Below the pieces are notes generated by a model that saw nothing but the letters and a program-made list of their open reading frames with translations, did not search any database and had not been told where the DNA came from. The position numbers were made by a program, and so were the translations under genes. Of a stretch of DNA of 64,000 bases, positions 9,600 through 20,400 are shown one piece after another (the first letter of the stretch is position 1; every line of letters begins with the position of its first letter). Source of the stretch: Lunularia cruciata (lineage: Eukaryota; Streptophyta; Marchantiopsida; Lunulariales; Lunulariaceae); NCBI GenBank assembly GCA_948567375.1, contig OX419756.1:66292333-66356332 (forward strand), in the 5' to 3' direction.

Positions 9600-10210
9600 T
9601 AAAAATTTTCTCCTATTTTCTTTTCTTTGGGTAAGAATATAATAGAATATTTTCATGTTAAGGAAAGTACACCTATTGCTTTGGATTTATTTTGCACATG
9701 CCAAGGTACAAAGAACTTGGGTATAAAGATGTGGTGAGCAAAGTGTCCTACTCAAAAAAATCTTCTCAAAAAAGGATCCTACTCCAAAGAGTTTTCAACC
9801 CCAAAGGAAATTTCATAAACTCACTTTTGGCTGATATTTTTATGGTTATGTCCAATGGAGTCATCTAGTTCTTTAAACATGTATTTGCAAGGTATTTCCA
9901 TTGACACCAAAATCATAATGTTTGAATGTATGCAACAAAAGTTACAAGCATTTGAAGTTTCAGAATTCCAAAGGTTCTAAAGGTGATGGTGGAATACAAG
10001 AAGGAGGTTGCATAAAAATAATTCAAGAAGGACAAGGAGGCTAAAGCAACATACTAACCTATCTTGGTGGAGACTATCACCAATGGAATCAAAGACCTCT
10101 TCAACGCTAAGGCCAAATAGGAAGATACGAGTACAAAGAAGAAGAAATATTTTGAAAGTCTTCAAGATCAATTTATTAGGTTTGTAGGAGATGTACCAAA
10201 GGAAAGATGA
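9600..10210 (+). pseudogene. Decayed coding relic upstream of an LTR-like repeat
   Basis: One plus-strand frame reads as lysine/glutamate-rich, helix-forming segments (for example VMVEYKKEVA and KKKKYFESLQDQFIRFVGDVPKER) with several stops, ending in a TGA at 10208-10210. The layout, a charged helical C-terminus directly followed by the LTR-like repeat at about 10200-11270, mirrors that at 56-58 kb. I infer a Gag-like or accessory protein of a non-autonomous LTR element; no catalytic domain is visible. Confidence 0.35.
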
Positions 10211-11270
10211 GTAGTATTCTATGTGTAGGGATATTTATTGAAGACTTCCTTGTAACTACATATGTCTTTCTTAGTTGTAGAACCTTCATATTGTGAATCC
10301 TTTGTAGTTGTAAAACCTTTGTATTGGATGATCTTTATAGTTAAAGACACCTTTGGTGGAGGAGGCCTTTGCAGTTATAGATACCTTTGGTGCAAGAGGC
10401 CTTTGGAATTGTAGACCTTCAGCATAGGAGCCCTTTGGAGTTGTAGATACCTTTGATGTAAGAGGCCCTTGGAGTTATAAGTCCAAAGGAGTGTAAATTT
10501 CAAATTGTCTTGGGAGAAGATTTGACACATGTGAGGTATATAATTAATCTGCATGTGATTAGGATAAGTTAAGATAGGAAGATAGGATTAGCAAGTTAGA
10601 GTGTATATGTAAGCAACAGATCTTCTTGGGACTTCTATAGTTATATCCCTTTGGGCCTGAGCCAAAGAAATTATTTAAGGCTTAAGCCCTCTGCAAATTG
10701 AGTTCACATTTTCATAATCAAGGCTTAGCAAAGAAACTTCCAATTTCTTCATCTTGGTTTGTTTGCATTATAAGTACCAATTGAATATCTTCATTGACTA
10801 ATGGTGAGGAATCTTGGAATAGGAACAAAGGTACTTGAGTGTAAGGAAAAAATTTATTTGTCTAGGATGTGTGATCCCTAGGGTTTTGAAAGGAGAAAAA
10901 AAATGTATTGAAGGATCAAAGATGAGCTAGAGCATTATAAGTACCACAGAATCAAAAGGCAAGACATTTGGCCAATACAAAGACTCCTTTGGAGTTGTGC
11001 CTTTTGGGAAGGGTAGTATGCAATCTTTGGAGTTGAAGCCTGTGGAGTGCAATGACCTTTGGAGTGGAGTATTCATAACCTTTAGGATTAACTTGGAGAT
11101 CTATTTGTAATGAAAGTGATCTTTAGTTTTTTTCTCTTTTGTAGTGCATAGGGGGGTGACACTTCCTCTTTTGAGAGTAGTTCTTGCCTAAGATTTTAAA
11201 TAGGAGATAATAGATGAACTACAAGATAGTGACTTTTCTCTTCAATTTTAGTCATTTTTTAACAATATCC
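10200..11270 (+). repeat. LTR-like repeat, copy 1
   Basis: Collinear with about 57390-58260. Shared landmarks in order are TTGACACATG-type sequence, AGGATAAG, a GGTGAGGAAT segment, GTACCA/CAGAATCAAAA, CATTTGGCCAA, TGCCTTTTGGGAAG, AACCTTTAGG/AAGGTTAA, TCTTTAGTTTTT and TAGTGCAT followed by GGGGTGA. Divergence is high with many indels. The repeat follows a coding relic in both places, so I read it as the 3' LTR or 3' untranslated region of a retroelement family. No TG...CA ends could be set with confidence. Confidence 0.5.
10255..10495. repeat. Minisatellite of CCTTTGGAGTTGTAGA-type units
   Basis: About six or seven degenerate units of roughly 33-36 bp built on CCTTTGG-AGTTGTAGATA-CCTTTGGTG-AAGAGG lie inside the first LTR-like repeat. 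The related repeat at 57.4 kb has only one or two such units, so the array expanded in this copy. Further loose matches occur around 10980-11090. Confidence 0.6.
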
Positions 11271-12100
11271 TCAAATGAACAAACTATTCTTACTATTTTA
11301 CTACTATTTGGTCATTATTGAGTTACCACAAGTAAATATTTGAGTTACTTGAGCTTATGAAACTTAAACCTAAGAAGACTTTCAAATTTATTATAATTGA
11401 TAAAAAAAGTCCTTCTATTCAAATTTTTAAATAAAAAATCAAATACATTACTACTAAAATATATTGATATCTTCTTCTTTTTCCTTTGCACAATTAAAAT
11501 TTAAAATATTTAATAATAAATTATACACATTAAATTATAGTAATTTACTATGGTAATATGGTTGATCTTCTATTTGTAGGTCCCAAGAAATTTCTAGAAG
11601 ACATTTAAAATAATATTAAGATCCTTCATAGAAATGTACTTAAAAGGTACTTTGGAACTTTCTAGTAACCCAATAATGAATGAACTAACCAAATAATGCA
11701 TAGAAGAATTTTCATATAGACTTGGGCAATAAGGTATTGATGAATCATCTCAATAATTATGTAACATGGCTAAAAATTAACTTCTTTCTTTATGAAGTAA
11801 CCTTGTACCAAAATTGCACTATGATTTGTACTAATTTGAATCTCAATCTTATGAACTAAGTTGTTTTGAAGATAGATAAATTCTTGGAGAAGAGTGGTGC
11901 ACCAAACTCCTTATAATTTTTCCATTATACTTGCTTCTTATATTCTAGCCATGTCTACTTTACAATGTGAAAATTCTTATGCAAGCAAATAATTCTATAT
12001 ATCCTCTCCACTTAGATCTTGGTTCCTATCCTCCTATTTTCAAACAATTGGAGAATTTTCATTCAATTCAATTATTAGTTTGTGATTAAGATTCCCATTG
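11271..12100. other. AT-rich spacer
   Basis: No coding, repeat or RNA signature recognised. CpG is almost absent. Confidence 0.5.
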
Positions 12101-12295
12101 AGCATATGGCATTGCCTTAAAGGAAGAAAGATAAATATTAAGTCATTTGATCTTTCACATCTCTATCAGATAGGATATTCAAAGGATGATGGGAATGTAG
12201 CTTCCTATGCAGCATATAGTGTTGCCTTGATGGAAGATAAAGTAAGGATACATCACTTGGTCTTTCCAATCTATCATAAAAGGATATTCAAAGTA
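12101..12295. repeat. Dimeric tandem duplication, ~110 bp
   Basis: Two diverged units start at AGCATATGGC (12101) and AGCATATAGT (12211), sharing ATTGCCTT, GAAGATAAA-like, TCTTTC, ATCTATCA and AGGATATTCAAAG. The 67-residue ORF at 12098-12301 spans both, but the period is not a multiple of three, so the two units are read in different frames; I do not believe it is a gene. Confidence 0.75.
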
Positions 12296-12301
12296 GAATA
12301 A

Positions 12302-13329
12302 ACCTTGCCTTTGATTGGTGGGAAGATGTATGTAAAAAGTAGGTAATGAAAAATGTAGGTAAAAATTATTTTATGGAAGAAGTTTGTCTCTTATCACCAT
12401 CACCACCTTTGATAAAAAAGTTCATGCTTTTGATTTAGTAAGTCTCTAGCTAAGCCATTGTGGTTCACTTCTTTTCAAAGTTGAACCGTAAATTGTTTGA
12501 GGTTACTCTTACCATATTATAATGCAGTTTTGCTATTCTAAACCTTTTATTACACATCTTGACAATTAGCTAGATTGCATTTTGGCTTTTTATGTTGAAA
12601 ATAGATTAAAGTGTTGAGTTCAATCAAGCCATACAACAAGGTAATATTTCTATTCCATATCTATTGCCAAAAAATTCAGCAAAGACTAAATTAAACATCT
12701 TCTATTAAAAAAATGCATATTCTCCTTAATAAAGCAAGAATAAATAAGATGTAATCTAGAAACAAATGAAATATTTGGATATAAAAGATGATTTTGTTCC
12801 ACTTCAAGCCATAATTAAAAGAGAAAAAACTCCAATAATATTCAGTCCACTAGCAAGTCTACTAAGGCACTCCTTCCAAGTGTAGATATCTTGTTATATT
12901 GACCATGTTGAAGATCAAACCTTGGGCAATGACTTAATATAAGAGACTCAACTAACAAAAATATCTTTCAAAAGAAAGAGTTACATCTTGCAAGGTTTGA
13001 AAGATAGTGATTCATCAATATTTTGATTAGTGTCTTGCATTTACATTTTCAATGTTCATATATTTTCAGTATTCTTCTTCATCAAATAGATCTCTCATTT
13101 GAACCTTATCTCTAATGTAGTAATGTTTGAGATGTTTGTCTTCTTTGGCACATGTAACAAAAGATGGGAAGAAATTATGTCCAAAAAATGACATAAGATG
13201 TTGTGGTACATTTGCAAGTATGACATATCTCTAGTAAGAATTTGAAATATATATTTTAGATTGCATCTTCTTATTAACAAAAATGCATTGCAGAAGTAAG
13301 ATTCCAAATTTCATACTTCATACTTCATA
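12302..13329. other. AT-rich spacer
   Basis: Nothing recognised. Short ORFs here are AT-rich, low in complexity and without homology I can name. Confidence 0.5.
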
Positions 13330-13434
13330 TAGGTTCTATTGGGGCTTAGCCCTATTTTACCTTTTTCATCTCTCCCTTGTATGGCTTGATGAGGTCTTCC
13401 CATCCTTCATTTTTTCTACGTAGTCGTCCTTCTC
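13330..13434 (+). repeat. LINE-like 3' tail repeat, copy at 13.3 kb
   Basis: Contains TATTGGGGCTTAGCCC, TTTTACCTTTTTCATC, TTGTATGGCTTGATG, GTCTTCCCATCCTTCA and the terminal CTACGTAGTCGTCC. It matches copies at 17.3, 36.9, 39.1 and 40.2 kb. It lacks the upstream part shared by the 17.3 and 40.2 kb copies, so it is 5'-truncated, as is usual for non-LTR retroelement copies. The tail has lost most CpG relative to the 40.2 kb copy. Confidence 0.75.
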
Positions 13435-13731
13435 TCTCAAATTTCATACTTGTAAAAGTATGACATATCTTTAGATTGAATAAAGTAAGATTTAAGAATT
13501 TCACTTTAAGATTGTTCCTAGTAAACCATTACTTTGTTTACTTCCCCCATTTAAATACTCTAGCATGCTAGTACAAGAAAATTTCTCAAATTTCATACTT
13601 GTAAAAGTATGACATATCTTTAGATTGAATAGAGTAAGATTTAAGAAATTCACTTTAAGATTGTTCCTAGTAAACCATTTTTTTTTACTTCCCCATTTCA
13701 ATACTCTAGCATGCTAGTACAAGAAAATTTC
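13435..13731. repeat. Dimeric tandem duplication, ~149 bp
   Basis: Units at 13435-13583 and 13584-13731 both run from TCTCAAATTTCATAC through GACATATCTTTAGATTG to TCTAGCATGCTAGTACAAG and are highly similar. The first unit begins immediately at the end of the LINE-like tail. The ORF at 13501-13701 is an artefact of the duplication. Confidence 0.9.
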
Positions 13732-15169
13732 AATAGATTTTAACTTGGCAACATATACTGGCCTCTAGATATTTATTGTTATCTAAGAAAATATTTTATA
13801 TTATTTTAACCTTGTTCTTTTCCTTTTAATATATTCATGAACAAAGTTTCTAGATCTTGCAGATTTGTTTCCAACTCCCAAAAACTTCAACTTGTACTTT
13901 ATAAAAAGGAAATGAAGCTATAAGAGCACATTGATTAGATCTCCAGGTAGAAGAGCAAGTTTGGAGATTTTACTTGATCATTCATTACCTGCTAGAAAAC
14001 TTATCATAATATCTGAAGTAACCATGGAAAAAATTAAGATCCAAGAACCTTTCCTGATTTATGCAAAAAAAACTTAATTTTTTTGCTATTCAAAATCTTG
14101 AAAATTTTCACATTTCAAAGTACATATAAAAAAATAGTATCAATTTTTTAGTAAAATATGAATGCTTACTTCTTCCAAATGATTATACCTTTTAAATTTG
14201 AATTCTTGTACAATTATTTCTAACAAGAATACTAAAATGGTCCATCAGGATAGTTTTTCAACTGCATTACAATCTGTATTTTACATTAGATTTTAGAAAA
14301 AGTAAGAATTGAAAATTCATTATCAAAGTAAAGTTTTTCCAATATTGGAATTTATCTATCTTTTAAAAACATTAATCCTAAACCGTAAACCTCTAAACTT
14401 TAAACCTATTGATGTACTTATCAAGGTTTTAATTTCATAGGTCAAACATAACTATTCTTGTGTAAGTAATTTAGTTTCAATAAAATCTTTACCAAAGCAA
14501 GGTATCTAAAAGAAAAATAGACATTTAGCATCAACATAATTGGCTAAACTTTGTGCTCCATAAGCCATATATGTTTAACCTCATCTAGAATTTAACCATA
14601 GATAAAACCTTCTAAACTTCCTTTGTTGTCAAATCTAGATTTGACTTCTTCCTAGAATATCTTCTACTTCTGGAGGAATTTCTTCTTCTTCAATATCCTC
14701 ATCTCCAGCTCATAAATGGTATACTAACAAAATATTGAAAATGTTTCCTTGATAGTCATACACATCCACTCTCATATACAATTCAGACTTTACAAATTGC
14801 TGAATTTCTTTTTTTATAGTCAAACCCAGATTCTATCACCTCCTTAGTATCTTATTCTACCTCTTAAGGTACTTGTTCTTCAAATTCTTTTTTTAATATT
14901 GACTAGGTACATATTTTGTTTTATGCAAAATATTGGTGCTTATATTTGAGGAACTATACCTTTTCTATTGAGATAATAGCATTGATTAAAATAAAATCAA
15001 AATTAAATATTCTTATATTGGTAGAATAAATCTCAATAATGTGTAGTATTGTGCATATGTCTCTCATCTAGTTGCATTTTTGTATGATATTCTCTACTAA
15101 TGTGAGAAAATAAAATTTGTCCCTTTGTAGTGAACCATAAAATCTCTACTTTCTTATGTTGTGAAAAAA
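13732..15169. other. AT-rich spacer
   Basis: No feature recognised on either strand. A short motif of the CCTAAACCGTAAACCTCTAAAC type near 14380 resembles degenerate telomere-like repeats but is a single short tract. Confidence 0.45.
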
Positions 15170-15175
15170 ATCTAC

Positions 15176-15231
<56 letters not shown>

Positions 15232-15240
15232 AAGGTAGAT
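15170..15240. repeat. 71-bp palindrome with (TA)n core
   Basis: ATCTACCTTTA at 15170-15180 is exactly inverted at 15230-15240 as TAAAGGTAGAT, and the space between is an almost pure TA run. The whole forms a near-perfect palindrome able to extrude as a cruciform or fold as a hairpin RNA. Confidence 0.9.
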
Positions 15241-16540
15241 GCTTTTAAATGATCATTTTTATGTTTCTTTTAGAAGCAAAAATCCTTAAATTTTGCCTTT
15301 TAAACATTCTATATTCTAGGCAAGTTTGTTGGTGCAATATAAAATGGCAGTGCATAATACATATGCAATTCTCATGAATTGTTAAATTTAACAATCAACT
15401 TTATTTGAAGATAAATTTTTTTCTAAAAAGGTTTACTATTTGAGAAGGTTATATATTTAAATAAGAATAAAAATATGATTTTCTCAAGAATGTAATTTAT
15501 GATAATATTTCAATATAAGACCTCTACCAAATGAAAATTTATATAGCCAAGGACAATGAATTCAGTTCTTGGTTGTTGTGAGTGACTATTTCATAATTTC
15601 TTAAGAATCTTTTAATCATAATTAACAACAGGATAATTATCAACAAGAGATTTTACATATAAGAGGTTATTGGTAGCTTCATGTATGCAAGGGACATTTA
15701 ATGAGCAAATTCTTGAGGCTATGTTTATGTAGTTTTAACTTGAGGTTGCATGATCTCTTTGATAATATCAAAGAATAAGTTAAGTTTCTTTGATGTAGTT
15801 TAAAAATTCAAGACTTCAGTTCTTTTTTGGAACCAAAGCAAATCTACTTTCCTTGAACATCTAGAATGGTAGATTAAGAAAATACACTAAATCTAGAACT
15901 TTGTAAATTGTGGGACCAATTTTCTTCTTGTAATCCATTTAAACCATTACTAGATACAATTCAAAGATGTTCTCCATGCGGATAACCTTCCATTACTAGG
16001 AGATCCGCAGGTGTGCATTTGGTATACTCTCCTCTAGTATAGCTCATTGACCTTCCTATCTCATCCTCCCTCCTTGTCCTTCCTATCATATTTGAGAGCC
16101 TTTGATAGGAGGATTATGGGAGATTTGGTGATATTATTGGACCAAGGACATTTGAGTGTGTGACATGGGATTTGGCACGTAGATAGACGGCTCTGCCAAT
16201 CTCGTGTGGAGAAGTTTGCTAGCTATCTATGGAGGAGACTGCACCTATAGCAATTTTTTGGTAGTTGAGCTCTCTTGACATCCCTACTTTTCTCTCATTT
16301 GTGGTTGTTGATAGGCCAATCTTGGAGACTTATGTGATTGAGGTGGAAGGAGTATCCTCTTTGGTTTAAAGGTTATTGCGGTAGACAAGAGATATTCTAT
16401 CCTCATAGGCCCAAGAGGACTTTCCATCTTTTTCTTCACTATCATCAAATTGGACTAGAGGTTTATAGTCTTCCTTGATAGAGCGGCAATGTGAGCATAT
16501 GCTACATTGTCTTGTAGTTGAATTTTCCATTCCTCAAGCT
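15241..16540. other. AT-rich spacer grading into a decayed coding relic
   Basis: Up to about 15950 nothing is seen. From about 16000 the composition becomes less AT-rich (for example TCCTCCCTCCTTGTCC) and continuous with the LINE-like relic that ends at 17.3 kb, so the element probably begins here or earlier. I could not assign any domain in this part. Confidence 0.4.
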
Positions 16541-16923
16541 ACTAGAGCATGTCTTTGCTCTTGCTCCGGCAAGGGTGTAGGCTCTTGAATCTTGCTTGAC
16601 TTTGCATTAGGGCATTCCGACTCGCACCATCTACTTTCTCTACAACAATGAGGTTTTGCTTAGGTTTGGTCCACCCATCTGCATCTTCATTACTCACTTG
16701 TGAGTGTGGTTCTACATTAGATGCAGTAGCGGTCCATATGACATGGTGTCCTTTTGGAGGATAGAAGATAGCTACCCATGATGCTATTAGGGACATAATG
16801 ATTGTTATGGCACGAGAGAGTGGATACTTGGCTTGGAGGGAGCATTTGTATGTTTTGCAGATGACAAGTGTCAAGGCAAACTTATACTTGGTTTGAGATG
16901 ATCAGGCAACAATAGTAGATGTC

Positions 16924-17181
16924 GTGGTTACAGACCCCATGCAAAATACAATTTTGGAGGAAGTGATTGCCCATCCTCGTGGATGGGCGGCGATCACAGC
17001 AGCAGTTCATAAGGTCTCCAAGTATAGGAGCATACAACAAGGTCACCTCTTTGTTCCTCTAGCCTTGGAGTTATATGGAGTGATGGACACGGCGTTTGAC
17101 ATTGCGTTTGACACATTCGTCAGGGAGCGCATGAGACCTTATCATGTTAGAGACCAAGGGGTACCACTCTCACTCTCATAA
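16924..17181 (+). pseudogene. Relic of the C-terminal region of a LINE-like retroelement protein
   Basis: An 85-residue frame with VVTDPMQ, then HPRGWAAITAAVHKVSKY, then HLFVPLALELYGVMD. This layout (a V-D-P start, a helix rich in Ala/Lys ending K-Y, then F-x-P-L-A-x-E-x-Y-G) resembles the endonuclease-like C-terminal segment seen after the reverse transcriptase in some plant and algal non-LTR elements. That resemblance is from memory and unverified. The next ~130 bases lead straight into the 3' tail repeat at 17314-17466. Upstream sequence from about 16450 in the same orientation is broken by stops. A 110-residue minus-strand ORF at 16542-16874 overlaps the upstream part and is probably a shadow. 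Confidence 0.4.
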
Positions 17182-17313
17182 TTTTGTAACATATTTTAGA
17201 TAGCATGTGTCCATTGCTCTACATAGGGAAATAGTTGGTGCAATCCATAGGAGAGCAATCACACTAGGTGATGCTTTTTCGGATGCTCCAGTTGTTTGTA
17301 GACCACACAACTT

Positions 17314-17466
17314 GCATAGCTTGGATATCTTAGGTGCAATGGGGAAGATTTCTCATATTGAATCTATTGGGGCTTAGCCCCATTTTACCTTTTTCATCCC
17401 TCCCTTCTCCCTTGTACGGCTTGATAGGGTCTTCCCATCGTTCATTGTTTCTATGTAGTTGTCCTT
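17314..17466 (+). repeat. LINE-like 3' tail repeat, longest plus-strand copy
   Basis: Begins GCATAGCTTGGATATCTTAGG and continues GATTTCTCATA, CTATTGGGGCTTAGCCCC, TTGTACGGCTTGATAGGG, CTTCCCATCGTTCA and a terminal CTATGTAGTTGTCCTTT. It matches the minus-strand copy at 40219-40372 over its whole length. It directly follows the coding relic, which is why I treat the family as a non-LTR element tail. GGGGCTTAGCCCC is itself a short palindrome. ORF 17334-17561 lies in the repeat and is not a gene. Confidence 0.75.
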
Positions 17467-17469
17467 TCA

Positions 17470-20400
17470 ATTCAAAGTTACGCTCTATTCATCTTAGATC
17501 TCTTAATGAGAAGGCATTAGTTTCAGTTTCATTTATTGCACTTTTCCTAGTTCTCTTGTGAAAGCATGTGATATTCTTGATTTGTCAAGAACTATCTATT
17601 ATTTGATGCATATTCTTGAGTTGATATAGAATAAAGCTTATATATAAGAATATATTAGAGAAATTGATCTACAAAGTGAAAATCTCACTAATATCCTTTG
17701 GAACTAAACATGAGGCTTTATTTAGAAATAACTAGAGCCAAAAGATGTTTATGAATCATTCTCCCCAAAGTATTGAATATAATTTTCACATAACAATAAA
17801 ATAATAACAATACTAGAGCCTTGGGAAGGTATTGGGTATATCATAGATGAAATTTATTTTCATAGATCCTAAAATTATCTTTAAAATATTTAGAGTGAGT
17901 TATGTCCAAAGACTCTTAACATACAGAACTTTTCCTTAAGGTTTATTTATCTACATTATTGTACCAAAAGCTTCATTTAAGTGTTTTCTTATAATAAATT
18001 GAATATGTTTGAATATTTGTTTTATCTTGAATTTTAATTTTGACATATTAGTTTTAGTTCTTATTTTTATATAATTTATTTTGGACATTAATGCAAAATA
18101 TATATAATGTATTTAAATTTTTTGGATCTTTTATAAATTATACTTGGTTTGCTGTTTTAGCTTTTAAGTTTTGATTTCTTTAAGAAACAAGAGCTTAAAG
18201 GTCTTGACGTAATCATTGCAAAATTAGATCCAATCAACATCTTTTGAGAGTTTTTAGTATTAAAGTATTGTATACATTCAAAGACTTAAAGTGGAATTTC
18301 AGAGATAAAGTTTTAAAGATTGAGATTAGTACAATAGAAAAAAATGCAAAATTGAAGTTTGAGAGATTGAAGATTCTATCTCTCAAAATATAAATTCTTA
18401 AATACAAAGGATAAGAATTAAGGATATTTTATGAATAATAATATTTAACCATATTAAAATATGCATATTTTTCTTTTAAACCTAGAATTATGAGTTTATA
18501 ATATATTTTAATTTCTTCAAGGCATTAGAAGTTTAATTTATCTTATTTCATATGTTTGGGAAATTCTTAAGAAAGAATTGAATTATTTATAAAATTTGGA
18601 TATGTTTTTATGATTAGTAAAATCCTAAAATTTACTCTCATGTATGTTAATAACTGTAATAGTAATTCAATTATTTAATATGTGAAAGATTCTACTGAGT
18701 ACTCCAAGTGGTTAGATAGTCGATTAACATGTTAGCTTATTCACTAATCTAGTTAATAATTTGATCTCTAAGAGAGTGATAATTTTCACAATTTTTTAAT
18801 TTTTGAAAATTTCATCTTTCTATATTATTTAATTTAATAATTACCTAAATTTATTTTTTGCTAAGTATTATAACCTTATTTGCGACTTGATAATTGTGAC
18901 AATGATTCTTATGCTAACAAAGGTGAATTTGTATGATTTTGTATGATTCTTATAATTTTGAAGGTGGATTTATATGATGCTTATATTTTTAATATGAGTA
19001 TTATTTTAAAGTATTATTTAATAAAGATAAATTTAACAAAAATTTGATTGTTAAGAAAATAAAAGAATTGCAAATTACTCTATTTGTTAGGGTAGTTTGC
19101 AAGATCTTTGGAAAGTTGCATAGTCTAATTGATGTTTTGCTTCACATTGCAACATAACAATAAGAACATGGAATCTTTTATGGATTCTGAAGTTTGAGTG
19201 AAAAAAATTCTATTATCACAATGACTTCAATTTTGAAATTTTATTTTCATAGACCTTTAAAGCTAGAAGAATGTGCTAGTATACTATGTTATTCAATATG
19301 ACATAATGATAACAAGAAATCAATAAAGTATTTAAAAATTAGAGAAGCTTGTTATAGATAGAAAATAATTATAGAACCTATTTTGAAATTAATACCCATG
19401 GACTATCCAATTTGATATAAATATTTTTATCATATTTGATTGTTATAATTCATAAAAAATATTTTTTAAATAGTATAAATTCATAGTAAATTCTTGAATA
19501 TTTTAAAATTTATAATATTGAATAAAATTCTAGAAAATTAATTTATATCTATAGAATTTTTCTTTAGTAAGTACATATTTAAAAAATTAAAGTCTTTTTT
19601 CTTATAGATATATATTTACATGTCTACTTTTAATGAAACATTGACACTTCATTATATTTAAAATGCTTGAGTTCCTTTTTCAAGGAGTTTGAATTGGAAC
19701 ACATGATGAAGATATCAATAATTCAATAAAAAATGTGACATTACGACAAGATAATTAGAAACCTCAAGACAATACTTTAAATAATACTTAGATAGCTCCA
19801 TAAAAGAATATAAGAGCAACTTAGGAAACTTGTAAGAGGGAAATATATATATACAAAATTATAATGTTGTATTGAAGAACTATCTTAGTAAATGATAGAA
19901 TGATAAGGAGTTGATGAAACTTCTTGGGATTTAGTGACTTAGTTAAGAAGTTTGAATCTTTTTTAATAATCTTGCTTAAGATGCAAGCTTGTATCCTTCT
20001 CAAGTAATTATAACATTAATTAAGGATTTTTAGGCATTTGAAGTACATTCAATTGTTGATACTCTTTAATTTTTTTGTCCATCCTCTCAATTTTTTTCTC
20101 TATATTTGATCTTCTACAATCCTATCTGGACTCAAATTTCTTAGTAAGATTATATTGAAATGAAAAATTTCATGTTTAATATTTTTTAAGAAAATTATAA
20201 AATTTATAATTCTAAAAAACAAGGTACATTTTAGAATTAATAGAAAATTATATACAAAGAGTTTACTTATAACCTTTATTGGTATGGAATTTATTCGAAT
20301 AAAGCTATATCCTAGTGATAGTATAGTGTGCTCTTACAAAATCAATATTTAAATGCACACATTATAAGTTTTGAATTTCCAATATTCAGATGATCTTTTA

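Noticed and set aside
8960..11270. LTR pair around 8.4-9.0 kb and 10.2-11.3 kb
   Set aside because: The two stretches have similar texture, but I could not find shared ordered sequence, so they were not called as LTRs of one element.
16542..16874. 110-residue minus-strand ORF as a gene
   Set aside because: No recognisable family, and it overlaps the plus-strand retroelement relic that continues to 17.3 kb.
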